From Rhododendron vialii (Eukaryota; Streptophyta; Magnoliopsida; Ericales; Ericaceae), in contig NC_080568.1 in the NCBI RefSeq assembly GCF_030253575.1, forward strand, positions 28,664,001 to 28,728,000: a stretch of 64,000 nucleotides of DNA. Direction: 5' to 3'. A model generated the notes under the pieces. The model saw only the letters and a program-made list of their open reading frames with translations, made no database searches and was not told where the DNA came from. A program made the translations under genes and the position numbers. Shown here piece after piece: positions 36,712 to 49,300 of the stretch. Positions within the stretch are counted from its first letter, which is position 1. Each line of letters opens with the position of its first letter.

Positions 36712-37436
36712 AGTAAACTAGTGGCTGTTGAGCATTGGAAATAAATTACTCCATTTTTCCTGTGGAAAAATAAGACTTCTTCAGAATGATTAGAAACCTT
36801 AGTCGTACACTTGTACTCAATGCAGACTATGCAGTTGCACGGAGTATCAATAAATGCTCCAATACTCGTGTTTGACCTTTCATATATAAGGCATAGTGCA
36901 AAATTCAACATTTTGTTTTTTTGTTTTTTTGGGCGAAAGTCAATTTTGTTAGAATAAACCTCGGAAGATAATTTGACCCTGGCCTCCTTTTCTCCTGGCA
37001 ACTGTATGCATGTGATGTCTCAAAATATGAAATTGTTACCCGCGTGACCCGATTAATTGCCCAAGACGCAAGGCTAGGCCCGATTGTTATTGTTGATGAC
37101 GTTTTACCCAAAATTCATGGATCATTATGTAGGTTTTGCTGTGTATTAAGGGCTTCGAATTTCATATATGACAGATCTAGCTATATACGGATATTAGTAT
37201 TTCATTGCATTCTCCTGTTTTATAGTGAGGTTCATTTGCTGTTTTGGCCTCTGGACAAAGGCTTAAAAATTGAAAACCATCCAAATCTTGTGTGTTCATG
37301 TACGATTGATCTGTTTTATTGATCTAATTTGCATATTCCATCATAATTAAGAAGTTGTAATTATTTTCATGAGCCTTGAGGATCTAATGCTAATGCACCT
37401 TTTTTTTCTTGTTCACAGTATCCTAGTCAATGATGT

Positions 37437-37560
37437 GGATGCAACTTTCCAATCGTAAAGTCAATAGATCTTTGGCCCAACGGCATCAGAGAATGCACTT
37501 AAGTACTAGAAGAAAGGAGGTGTCAAGAGTTCAATTCCTCTTTCAATGTGCTAATCCAAC
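37437..37560 (+). mobile_element. SINE-like unit with tRNA-type internal promoter words
   Basis: A box-A-like TTGGCCCAACGGC is followed about 55 bp later by a box-B-like AGAGTTCAATTCCTC, the spacing of a tRNA-derived Pol III promoter; an A-rich tail follows near 37590. This creates the ORF at 37430-37729, which I regard as non-coding. Confidence 0.45.
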
Positions 37561-37760
37561 TATTCTACCAATACTGAATTTCGTCAATAAAAAAGAACTT
37601 TCCAAATGTAAAAGTTTCTTTTTTTTGCGTAAAAGTGAAATAAAATTCAAACTAAAGGCATGCATGGAAAGAAAGAAAAGGCAACCCTCTGTTTTTGCTC
37701 CTGAAGCCACTATTGCTTTGGAAGACTGAAAAGAAAAGAGAAGAATCTAATGGGTGTGGG

Positions 37761-37763
<3 letters not shown>

Positions 37764-37796
<33 letters not shown>
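37764..37796. repeat. (CT)16 microsatellite
   Basis: An uninterrupted CT run in gene-free sequence, followed by TCATGGTCATGG. Confidence 0.9.
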
Positions 37797-37798
<2 letters not shown>

Positions 37799-38089
37799 GG
37801 TCATGGGTGGTGCGAATGATTCCACTGGCCTCCTTCCAAAACACTCCTACTAGGCTACCACTTGTTTAAAAAAAAAGACGACAAATATGATTGTCTCGGC
37901 CAAAACTGTACAGGCATTATGATCACAGGTGCCCATGCACTCTCACCCCTTTTATTATTTGCGCATGAAAGAATCCCTTTTTCATTTCTTTCCCCCCCTT
38001 TTTCTTGCCTTTGGTAAACCTTTTCCGTTCAGTCTTGTAGTATACTTTTTCCCCCAACACATTCCATGTCCTGTTATAGGGAAATGGGA

Positions 38090-38290
38090 GATGCTGCCGA
38101 ACATCCTGTATAGCGGTGATCGGTCGCTCATTTCGGATATTGACGGTTCGGATCTTAACCGAGCAATGAACGGTTATAGATTTGTATGTATTTTTTATAT
38201 GTTCAAATTCGATCCGAGTCATTCGTGCCAAAATAAACGGCTAGATCGGCCACTCTACACCCTCTCAACGGGGAGCTGTTCGACGATATC
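38090..38290. repeat. Degraded foldback MITE
   Basis: It starts GATGCTGCCGAACATCCTGT and ends AGCTGTTCGACGATATCCCC, with inner words TGACGGTTCGGATCTTAACC and AACGGCTAGATCGG. It resembles the elements at 9404-9546 and 50908-51125. Confidence 0.45.
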
Positions 38291-38880
38291 CCCAAGAAAA
38301 ATGATGAGAAAAAAAAAAAGGAAAAAGTAAGAAAAAGTGGTGTTTGGTTCACTGTAATGACTAAATTCTTTGTGAATATGCATTTTAAAGGTCTAAATAA
38401 AACAAAATAGAGGATATGTTAATTGAAATGATTTAGAGTGAATTTGTTGCAAGAGGAATTAGTCCGCTAAAAATGACGGAATATAAATTATAAATGGAAT
38501 CATCATTCACGAATGTAATTCAATGATCATTCCATTAGTTGAAACAGACAAAGACCAAATTGAGTTAATCCGGACACAAATGTACTCGGAATCATCCGAT
38601 ATAGATGAGTCACGCATCTGTCGCGTGAGACCCACGCGCATGATATGATTTCGGACACACGTGCATATGGGTAAACCAGACACTACCACACCACAGGGAC
38701 AGGGCAATGAGCCACTTGTGACATTCGCAAAAGAATAAAAGATTTTCTTGAATAAAGCCCAATTCCATTAAAACAGCAGCTGATTACAATTAACATTGTT
38801 GGATCATGGACCATTCTCCCTTTCACTGTAAATGCCTCTACACAGATTGACTTGCCACTGTAATTGTCTGGAAAAGTTTC

Positions 38881-38882
<2 letters not shown>

Positions 38883-38929
<47 letters not shown>
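38883..38929. repeat. (GA)n tract in the 3' UTR of the PADRE gene
   Basis: A GA run ending one base before the stop codon (38931-38933) of the minus-strand gene, so transcribed as (CU)n at the very start of its 3' UTR. Length probably polymorphic. Confidence 0.9.
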
Positions 38930-38930
38930 A

Positions 38931-40253
38931 TTAGCTTGTGGCCTCGGAGATGCTGTGCAGTGAAGGTTGCCATGTCTTCGATTTGGCAGGATTTGCTGAT
39001 GATGGAGTGGGCCTCGGCCGATGTCTATCATGTTTCGAAACCTGACAAGAGAAATGGACAAATTTGCAATCAGAGAAAAGTTTTTTTTTTTTTTAGGGCA
39101 AAAGAAATTTTATACCCATCTCACGAATAAAAATTTAAATTTTTTTGGTCGATTTACCCTTGTGCTTGAATTATGAATTCGTAAAGCGGTATTCATAGAG
39201 GAGAAATAATTTTAAATAAAAAAAAAAAACCCAAAACCATTGGCAAATAATTAAGCCATCGATCGATCTACAATCATCCCACTTGATATTCAAGTTATCG
39301 AGTACTTAGAATATCAATCTCATCATTCACTAACCTACGGTTTGACCCAATTAAAGTTGGGACTTAATATTGTCTTCTATTGCAATTTGCAACCATACAG
39401 TTTGGAGGAATTGGGGGAGCCTGCTGCGCCCAAACATGCATGTTGTGCATCATCTTAATCGTTCGTTCAGCCATTCAACGGTCCGAATTTCATCTTGGTA
39501 ATGAACCACGGAACATTTACTGAAATTAAACATGGAATTCTAAATAATTGGTAGAAACAAATTCACCTGATTGGTCTTTTCCTTCTCAGATCTTCGGGGT
39601 GGTATCTCAAATTCAGAACCCAACTTCTCTTTCATCCCCCCCAGCTGCTTATCACCAGACTCTGATTCTGACTCTCTCTTCTTCATCTTAGCACATCTCT
39701 TCTCCCATAATCCCTTCATTACTTCTACACCCCACAAAAAAAAAACCCAAATCTTAGTAATCAAATTGAACCAATTACATGAAAATCAAAATTTCATTTA
39801 AAAAAAAAAAAAGGAAATTAATTTTGGCACCATTTCAATATTTATCTTTTAGTGTTCAAAATACATATGGTAAAATACTAAAAAGACAAATATTGCAGTT
39901 ACGGAGAAACAAAATTATTGACCAAAGAACATTTGAAATTTTATTGGCCGACAAACCTTGAGTGGTGATGAGCCTGTAGACATGGCCCAGGGTTAGAGTG
40001 TCCGTCGACCGGAGAAGCTTTATCCGCGTAATACGTACTATATTCCTGTTTTCTTGGTTGTTACCGGCCGCGGCAGCGCTGTTGGCGGTGGCGGTGGCGG
40101 TGGCGGTGGTGGTGGTGGTGAGGAGCTGAGCGACGTAGTGGCCTGGGTTCATTTTCATGACTTCATTGGCAGAGACAGGGCTGTACAGCTTGTCGGCTCT
40201 ACCAAATGGGTGTTGTATTACTAGACTTGCGTTATCAATTGCTTGGCAGTTCC

Positions 40254-40257
<4 letters not shown>
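38931..40257 (-). CDS. PADRE (DUF4228) domain protein
   Basis: Three exons on the minus strand, 39957-40257, 39567-39724 and 38931-39041, join to 189 residues. PADRE proteins are small plant proteins often induced by pathogens and stress; molecular function unknown. Typical features are seen: MGNCQAID at the start, where Gly2 is a candidate N-myristoylation site and Cys4 a candidate palmitoylation site (membrane attachment inferred); the ASLVIQHPFGRADKLYSPVSANEVMKMNPGHYVAQL core; KLLRSTDTLTLGHVYRLITTQEV; and the conserved terminal motif KTWQPSLHSISE. Residues about 46-63 are a low-complexity TTTTTATATATAN insert encoded by a GGT/GGC trinucleotide repeat at 40082-40120. GA/CT tracts directly flank both the start and the stop codon. 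Arabidopsis At5g50090 and At5g62900 are the likely relatives (from memory). Confidence 0.9.

Positions 40258-40298
<41 letters not shown>
40258..40298. repeat. (CT)20 tract abutting the PADRE start codon
   Basis: In the gene's direction this is a GA run that ends right at the ATG (40255-40257), the same arrangement as in the DCC-family gene. Confidence 0.95.
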
Positions 40299-40301
<3 letters not shown>

Positions 40302-40699
40302 GAACTTGTAAGAGACGGATGGAAGGAGAGGAAGGGGGGTGAGAGGAAGGCAAGGGGGTGTGTTTAAAAGGAACCCCCACCTACCAAGTGGGTAGTAACT
40401 TCCAAGATTTTTTAGGTTTGGCTGGAGCTAGTGTGTTTTGTGTAGTAGTAGTAGTAAATTGTATAATAATGACAGGAGTGGGTGGTGATTCTTCGAGGCC
40501 ATGAATATATAATTTGCTGCACCAGCATTCACTGACAAACAAAGTAATTTTGACTAATTTTCCAAGAAATCACACAGTTGTTTGTGATCTTTTAATAAAC
40601 AGAACCCTGCGCGGATAAAAAAAAAACAGAACCCTGCTATTGGTACCGACGAATAGCATAACGAAGGGTACTAACAGGGCACGCGGGGCCCACTTCGAA

Positions 40700-40885
40700 T
40701 TTTTCACTGATTATTTGGATTGTTTCGATAATTTAAAAAAAAAACTTCATTGGGCTTGTGAAGAATTAGCTCAATCCGATATGTGTAGGTGCTTGATCCA
40801 ATCTTTTATATCGCATTGAGCTAATTCTTTACGGATCCATTTGATTTTTCTTAAAAGATTGATGAACGGTTCGGATCATCCGTGC
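40700..40885. repeat. Foldback MITE remnant
   Basis: GAAGAATTAGCTCAATCCGATAT pairs with ATATCGCATTGAGCTAATTCTTTA across a short loop (about 40758-40833); the outer flanks are only weakly inverted. It lies about 450 bp upstream of the PADRE gene. Confidence 0.55.
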
Positions 40886-41184
40886 GGGACCTGAAGTTAA
40901 CCCCGCTTGCCTGTAACCCAACGGTATGGGGGTGGTAGGTCTCCTTCAGCTTTATCGTTTTAATAAAACACTTTACGAAAATGCCAGAGACACAATACTG
41001 CGCCACACCCGCCTACTTGACACTTTATGATTGATGGTTGCAAAATAGTTTCAAAGTAATTACTCTTTCATTACCAATTACGCAGTTTTACGTAGGTGTG
41101 TGTGATTAGCGTTGCGATGAAGTGTTGCGTTTCTAGCATTTCACTAGCTTTTATATGATTGATCGTTCATCTCCCGTCTACAAT

Positions 41185-41888
41185 GAGAGGTGCTATTCCC
41201 CCCACCCCCCCCCCCCCCCCCGGACACACCCCCGGCCCCACCTAATTTTTTTTCTCTTATTCTAGGCTTCGTAAAGTAATTGAGAGAAAAAAAAGTGTTT
41301 CAATTGATTATGTTTATCCGATTGTTTTATTTTTCTTTTTTTGTCCTTTATAGATTAAAAAATATAGTTACGAAAATAAGTGTTTCAATTTTTAATCCGT
41401 TTGAACCAGTGCAAAGATGTTATTTTTCTGACCATTTCATCATAAATGGTCGTAATAAATTTTTGGCTCCAAGACCTTTCAATGAACACCCTAAGAGAGT
41501 CCTGAAACTAAATAATGAGTCTTAGGGTGCTCGTTGAAAGGCCGTAAAGCAAAAAATTCATTAAGATTACAATTAGTGCTCGGGAACTAATTACGAAATG
41601 TATTTTGCAAACGACATACTAATCCAAAATACAAATGTTATATTTAGGATTACTTTTTTTAACTATAGTACAATTTAATAAATTTGTTAACCATTATTTA
41701 GCATAAATCCTCTTAACTGATTCAGTAGTATGTTGCTTCAAATAACGTCTTTACTCCATATGATTGCAAATGGCTAGTTTCTATTTTTTTTATAACTAAA
41801 ACGGAAACGTTTTAGGAGCTTTGTAGGGGCTACTGTGCCAATGAGGGCAGTTGAGCCCCCGGGTCCCACCTACTGTGCCAATGAGAGC

Positions 41889-41924
<36 letters not shown>

Positions 41925-41997
41925 ACGGGGTAGAATGGGAAAAAGGAGGTGGGGCCGGGGGGAGGGGGGTGTGTCAGGGGGGGGATTAGCAATTTAC
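41185..41997. mobile_element. Foldback Mutator-like element, copy 2 (0.81 kb)
   Basis: The ends GAGAGGTGCTATTCCCCCC (left) and, inverted, GTAAATTGCTAATCCCCCC (right) match copy 1. The flanks GTCTACAAT (41176-41184) and GTCTACAAC (41998-42006) form a 9-bp duplication with one mismatch. The left arm and centre align with copy 1 over about 600 bp, including the 81-codon ORF (41280-41525), but the right arm is deleted down to the GA tract (41891-41921) and G-rich end. The left terminus has a run of about 18 C. Confidence 0.82.
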
Positions 41998-42006
41998 GTC
42001 TACAAC

Positions 42007-44360
42007 AAATAGTGACAGTTTGCCTTCGGGCTTTTCATGTTCCATAGATTGAATCGAATAAAAAAATAAGAAAGACTCCATCAAATTCAAATCGGGACCA
42101 CAGAGAGACAAAAATGTTACTATTTGACGTGGCAAACTATGATTGAGGGATTTGAGAGGGTGGAGAATCTCGAAGCACAGCTGATGGAACCCCCCACTAT
42201 AGATACGTTACAAAAACTTTTTCATGTGTTTTTGGTGAATACGTTACAAAACTTTATTCACCAGCTGGAGTGCAATGCTGTTTTAGTGCTGTATTGTCGC
42301 CACGTGTCCATATTGGAAAAAGGACGGTTTTAATAAAGACAAGCCGATTTTTTCGTCTTCAAAAAAATGTGGGTTTCGATTTTAAATTTTTACTTTTTTA
42401 GAACAACAAAATAATCCACGAAAAATCGACGCAAAATTATCATATGCAATTTTTTTTAAATAAAAACGAAATAATTAAAACACTTCGCTTATTTAGGCAA
42501 AATAGACCATAAACGGAAGCTATTCTTTGATAAGGATTCTCCCACGCGCCTTTAGCTTAATGACCTACATGCGCGAGTCCCAAATTGAGAACCTCTTCAA
42601 AAAGAAATTCCTCCCCGGACAGGTTTTTCCGTCTAAACGGACCAAACGAACTAATTAAATTGATTAAAATTCACACAAATATGCTTTTGAGACAGATCAT
42701 TCTTCTTACATACATCAGCTAAAAATTTATTTTAAAAAAATAACTTGTAATTGGTTCAGTTCAGATCACTTATGATCTGAACTGAACGAGTAGTACTATC
42801 CATGCACCAAAGAGTTTAAATTTTATCCACCTAACATAGAACCCTACGATTTTCGCCACCTATAGTGGGCTAGCTTCGTCGTGCGTTCATTGCAGTAATT
42901 TGAATCGTTTTATCTTGTAGAGCCCACAGAGTAATATAATCACACAAAAAATCAGTTTGATCGAACGTCGACAGGTACATCAAAAATTGAATTTTGATTT
43001 ATAAACTAGGCGTTGATGGACAATTTAACTATTGAAACTAATTTAGAATTGCCAATAACATTAGATACATCATACATAGAGATTCATGTGTGGTACATGA
43101 AGATAGTATGTGTCTTCGATATATGTTCAAGGTACATGTATTTCGTATCTTGGTGTGTGTGGAGTCTAAGGGTCAAGAGTCATTCTTGATAAGGTACGTG
43201 ATTGGAGAGTCCCATAATTCTAGAAGTGTTAGGGTCAATTTGTAAAAACTCTGTTAACTTCAGAAAAAACATGCAAGACTATATAAAATCTAAAATTTTC
43301 ACTTTACCTTTACCCGTCCTTGGATTTTTATTATCATGAACCAACATAATTAGCTAAGAATTTAGCAAAGGAAAATTCTAAAATCAGCTTAATGGGCTGA
43401 TAATAGTAAGTATGTGAATGTATATTAAATAGTGTATAAATTACACAAGAATACTTGTTTTCCTTGTCTTCTAGTGTATTTATCGTCAGCCCAGTAGGCT
43501 AACAATAGCAAGACCGTTTAGCAAATTATACTTCATGTTTTTTTTTTATTTTTGGATTGAAGTCTTATACGAGTTGCAAATTATAGGTCTTTGAAGTCTT
43601 CTTTTTCCTAAGGATTAAGAAGAAGAATAAGTTGTTTAACTCAAAGCAACGATTCGGTTCCGTCCATGCTTTTATTGAGCTCCCGCAAGTAAAAGGTAAA
43701 ATTGATTTGCTTAAGTAGTTGGTGAATCCATTGTATCGGATACCAAATGCGGGATAAAAAAAACAAAAAGTGTACCCCATCATTCTCATTCACCGCTCTC
43801 CTCGTCACCGCTCTCAATATCACCGTCCAAAAAAAGTTTCGAACGATCCGGATTTAAAAAACTCTTTCGGGCAAGAAGAGTTTAACCCTGGAAGAGTTTG
43901 GACCGTCGATTGCCGAGACGGACAGTGAGATTGAGCGATGCGGTGGGAGAGCGGTGAAACAGAGCGGTAAAGGTAGCACTGCTAAAATAAAAAACTGTAA
44001 GCACCATTCATGCATGCTAAATGATGAAGCAAGAATAAAGTAGGCAAGCTTGGTTGTTGAAATTGGAAACAAACAGCAAGAATCAAGTGATACGGGGGAG
44101 CAATAAATCTGTCACGGTGTTTTTCTGTCTTCGGATCGGACGAACGACAATTCGTGGTTGGTGGGGGCCGGGCCTTCTTCTTCTACTTCCTTTCCCATCT
44201 GGTTTTTTGATTCCATCTCACTGCCATCCCAATTGACTCCCTTGTAGACTTGTTTTTGATTAAAAAAACAATTACTTGATTGGATTGCAGGATCCTGTTT
44301 GATTTAACAACGGAAAAATCTGTATTGCACAACCAAAAAAGTAGAAAGGCATGCATGATA
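42007..44360. other. Gene-free intergenic stretch
   Basis: No recognisable exon. It contains a small perfect hairpin (GGTTCAGTTCAGATCA/TGATCTGAACTGAAC, about 42757-42788) and a degraded foldback at about 43790-43990 (CACCGCTCTC and GAGAGCGGTG ends). The rest is AT-rich. Confidence 0.45.
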
Positions 44361-44367
44361 GTAATAA

Positions 44368-46352
44368 TTTGGACTTTGGAGGGGTCAAGCTATCAAATTT
44401 AAGTTGATTTAGTATTTCCGCATGCATAACTGGTAAACTCAGACATCCCGAGTTCGAAACTTGACAACCTCTTGAAATCATGAATCACCTAGTCCGGGCG
44501 TGCAAACCGAAGAGCGAAACAGTCAAGATGCTTGTAAGTTGGGCCCAAAACTGAATAAAAAAGAAGAAGAAAGAACTAGTAATGCAGAATGTGATTTAAA
44601 AAAAAAAAAGTAGTGGTAATTGCAGAATATGATACTTATTACATACCCCTATTTTTTAGGAATGCTTCATGGTTTGTCAAATATTAAGATTCTCTTTCGC
44701 ATTGGATGAAGAGATTTATTTATGAAAGTTTAGACGGTTTATTTATTTATTTCGTAGCTTGAGATCGTAGGATTATTATTTATTAATTATGTGGTCAATT
44801 TTTGGAAATTAGAGGTGGCAATTTCAACTCATATTTGTTAACCCGCCTAAATCTGCTCACTCATAACTCAATTCAATCCGCTCATATTGTATAATGGGTT
44901 GGTATGAATTCAACTCATGTAAACCCATATTTATATGAGTTTAAATGGGTTAAAAATAAGCTCAATATGGGTTGGACTTAAAATACCTACGCTCTCATAT
45001 TTTTTCTATTTTTCTTCCTCGTCGCCCCCGCATTTTCTGTTTTGGCTCTGCCACTTCCATTGCCTCTCTCTCTCCCTCTCTCTAAAACAGAGTACTACTA
45101 TATCTGGTCAGTGTGGATATGGTGATGGGTCAGTATTTGTTGTCTGCATATTTTGGTGCTGTTTTCCATGTGACGATGGAGTGGTTTTTCGGCGCCGAGC
45201 GAGTATATCCTACGTGATACCTGTTTCGCTCATTCGAGCCGTCCAATACACTTTTGAACAGCTCGGATGGAAACCCTTTTTCTTCTCTCACTCCAACACT
45301 CTCTCTCTCTCTTTTTTCTCTCTCCAAATCTGAGACATTCAAACACGCAATGGACACCTAATTTCTACACTTTCATTGCACTGCAAACCTGTAGTGCATA
45401 AAAGCAATAGAGGATCCCTAGTTGTTTTTACATTGGAACGACTTTAAAATAAACGACTTTAATCGGATTTCTAACTTCGTGGTCTTGAACATAGGGGAGA
45501 AAATTATTTTACGACAAATCAAATTGATTGGACATTGATAGCTAATTTTTTGAACTGAAAGGTTAAGTTTATTGAAGATTGTATCCAGAAAATTTGAGAC
45601 CTCAAAACGAACAAGGCCGAAACTATCATACGTTTGGCTCTGAGGATTAATGTTTTCCGACCATTAATTCGTACTCAATGTTTGGAGTATTGTCTCAAAA
45701 ACCTTTCTTCTATTTATCTAATTCTCTTCGTCTTAAATAAAACGAAGAGTCAAATTGCGGCAAAATTTTTTACGAGGGGTTATTCTGTGCGGAAAAAGAG
45801 GAAAAAAAAAAGGGGTCAGGTCGGGAGGGGTTTGGATTTGACTTAACCCATATTCAACACAACCCGTTTCAACCCGTTTATTATTTGACCCATATTTGAC
45901 CCGCTCATATTTGACCCGTGACTCGTTTTAATCCGCCCAGACCCACCTATTTACCACCTCTATTGAAAACCCATATAAGCTCACGAGTGACGTCGCACAA
46001 GATATTCTTAAATGTTGTGCTTACGGGCTAAGGCTGCTAACAAGCCGAGCTTTGTCGAGCTCGAATTGAGCCTTAACGGATCAAGCTTAGTTATTTACTA
46101 AATGAGTCTTTTTGATCGAGTTGAGCCTTAACGAGTAGAACCGCACCTGATCGTGATCTGAATTGCAAGATACTACCAAGTTGGACTTTGGAGGGGTCAA
46201 AGTAGGTATCAAATTGGTTATAGTAGTTTCGCAGAACTAGCCAGTAATTTCAAGCATATCCCTGTTTTTTAGGAAAAACTTCATGGTTTTGTCAAATACT
46301 AAAGATTCTCTTTCGATTATTGTGAAGAGAGATTTCTTTATGCAAGTTATCC
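44368..46352 (+). repeat. Pair of direct repeats about 1.7-1.8 kb apart
   Basis: The block TTGGACTTTGGAGGGGTCAA occurs at about 44371 and 46183, and the block TTTTTTAGGAA..CTTCATGGTTTGTCAAATA.TAA.GATTCTCTTTCG occurs at about 44652 and 46265. The two copies keep the same order, so this looks like a diverged segmental duplication now separated by an inserted repeat. Confidence 0.6.
44811..45963. mobile_element. Candidate hAT-type non-autonomous element
   Basis: It starts AGAGGTGGCAATTTCAACTCA and ends with inverted-type words CCCACCTATTTACCACCTCT, with ACCCATAT/ATATGGGT words near both ends. Such AGAGGTGGCA ends are common in plant hAT-like repeats. No transposase; the boundaries are not proven because no target duplication is clear. 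Confidence 0.4.
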
Positions 46353-49300
46353 ACAGGTTTTTTTTTAATTTTATTTCCTTGCTTTTTTTTTTTTGATTGG
46401 GAAAAAAGTGGGAGGAAGCTACCAGCGTAACAACTCCATAGGGGCTCTTTACCCGCTGTGGAATATCCTATTCGAGCCACAGCTACTGTCCGTGAGGACA
46501 GACCGTCACCACAGTACTACTTAAGTACAAGATGGCAAGGAAATAAATCCTTCATTCCCTTGCCACTGACAAAACTCGAACCTAAGTGTTGCTTGGAAAT
46601 GAAAGAGGCTTTTGTCATCCAGGCTACTACCATCGGTGGTATTTTATTTCCTTGCTTGACATTGTATAAATGACTATGACAATCATATAGTCAAACTTTC
46701 ACATCAGAGTTAATGAAAATTGAAAAATCAGATAAGCTTACGCATTAGTTGCGCGAGGAGTCCTCCATGTAGTGCGCTTTGGTAAGCCCCATCGAGATTC
46801 GAGATCTTACGACCGTACGTGATCTGACTCGTTCGGTTTTACAATCTCTGTACACTAAAATCAAGTGAATTGAACATTTGATTACCATATGCACACGACT
46901 CTAGCTAGCTAGGTAGATAATTGTCCCACCAACGGGCTATAATGATATCTTATTAATTTAACTTTTTTATTTGTCTGATTTATATGTTCATCGAACTTTA
47001 GAAAGTAAAAAATTCAGGTCATGGATAAGATATCGATAGAGCCTACCGAAGTACACTACATTTTTGCATTACATGTAGTGCATCAGCGCGCATCCTACGG
47101 GAACTCCTTCTCCTGATCAGGTAAAACCTAACTTTTGAAATGAGTTGTTTGATCAGCTCATGGACTTCGCTATTTTTTGTGGGGTTCTCTTTGAGTTTCT
47201 TGTAGTGTCACCTAACCTTGAAAGAGCCACCAAATCGATCTTTGGGAAATGGAGTGTGATAACAACTTATAACTATGGTACGGAGACTACATCCTCTTGT
47301 TGTTTACAAGTGTTTCTGTCGCACAACTCGCAAGTTGTACCCACTCTAGAAAGAGTAAATATTTATCGGTGGTCCCAAAGTTCAGAATATTTGGCCTCTG
47401 TGAGTTTTGAATATGCGATCTCGTAGAGGTTCAGTGTTGGCTCAAAGATATTTAGAGCCATCTATCTCCGCATGCGAATCTTTGAACGAAACGTTGCAAA
47501 AACTAGAGGAAGAATTAAGGGGTAGAGATTCAAACCCAGCTCCTCAAGTATCCAAAGAACCTAATTAAGTTGCAACACCACCAGAAAGATGTTACATGAA
47601 GGCAATTGGAACTCCTAATTATTTAAAACGGTACTGTATATTTTGGGAGCTGGAAGCGATGGGCCGACGGCTTCCTCGGCTTCCCCTCTAAGCCGGTTCT
47701 ATAGAGGCCGGTCAAGTCGCTATTTGTTTTCTCATGCAAATCCCGCATGGGGTTGAAGTCTGGCTCCTTTTGAAGCAGGTGTGAGTGTCGTGAGGGGAAG
47801 ACGATGATGACATGGTTGCATGCGCAATTTTTCATGCTCAAAATGAGATTGTGACAAGAATCATAAACTGGCTTGTTAAAGATAATCAGCGAAAGGCAGT
47901 CCACCAAATTATTTAGGTTTTGAGTATGATCGAGGGCAACAATCATCTTCCAATATTATTTTAAATAATTTGACCATTGCAATGATGTCATTGTCTCACA
48001 TTAAAGCCTTGGAATATATCTTGCTTTAGATAATGGGAATGTCATGCTTCAAAGTTGAAAAAGCCCACTTATAGTAGGAACCACAACTTTGTACAGATAT
48101 TGGAAACCCTACAAAGGCTTGAGATCCAAGAGTTTAAGAACTAATAAAGATATACAAACTTCTCTACTATTGGAATACAATCCCGATTTAACCGCCAACA
48201 TCTCCGAGAATTAGTCGAGGTGCGCGAAAGCTGACTTGAAACCTGAGTTATAAAAAAAATTATGTGGTGTTAGGTGTATGCATGATTCGGGAATATATTA
48301 GATGTATGATTGTTTCCAGCCTTAAATGTTGTTCTTTCTCTAATTCAAAACATGGCACCAATTAAAATATCACAAAGGCAAGAACCCTTTAACTCTTTTT
48401 TTTCTTCCAAAAGATTTTGTACAACCACAAATTCCATTTGGAGGTTTTAGCTTTAATAATGTTGGTTTCATGTATTGATCCATTAAACATCTAGCTAGTG
48501 GGTAGCATTTGAAGTACTCCTTTTCATTAATTGTTATGGGATTGATCAAGTGGCATGGGAGGGAGCAGAACATTTTGTATGGTCCCAATTAATTATAGTC
48601 AATGTTCTGGCTTTTGGCTTTCTAATTAAGCCTAAAGTACACCTAATTAAGCCTAAAGTACACCCACTAGACAGCATTGAGAGTATTTTTAGGGGTTGGA
48701 ATACAAGAATCTGCTGCATGATTGAGAAGGGAAAGCTACAAAGTCGTAGGTTTCTTCTTTCCTTTAATTTCTCTTCTAATACTTTGTTTTTATCATTGAA
48801 ATATTCCTTTCTTTGCCGTTCAAAAAATAATATCTTTCGTTTTCTGGCTTTTGTTTTTGTGGTGTTTCAAACTTGTTTTGTGGAATTTTTTTTAGAAATT
48901 AATGAACTTTTGACCATCGCCCTAGTTAGCTATTGCCTCACCAATTAGCTAATCAAGCACAAATCCCTCCTCATATAGATTTCTAATTTCTTTTTTCGCT
49001 TTCGTTCCCATATGCAAAATCCCTCTCATTGGCAATCTTATGCTTTACTCGAATTTGTGTCACTGAAAACACCACTTCCCGTCTGCGTCTGCATTGGACG
49101 TATTAAGTCTGCCTTGGACGTATTAAGCATGCCGCAAGCATTCTCCCTGAGCCAGGATTGAACTCTCCATCATATTCGTAAGTGTATAACTTATAGCTTC
49201 CCCAGATAAAAAGAAAGCCAAAAAAAGTAGTTCCTGTCACTTCGAAAGAAGCATCTCAAGGGTCTTTTACTGGAGATTACTACTTGATTTGGATTTGGCA

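Noticed and set aside
37430..37729. 99-codon ORF
   Set aside because: It runs through a SINE-like unit with box A and box B words; the protein has no family signature.
42124..42333. 69-codon ORF (MTWQTMIEGFERVENLEAQL start)
   Set aside because: Short, with no recognised family and no supporting promoter or splice structure; chance ORF likely.
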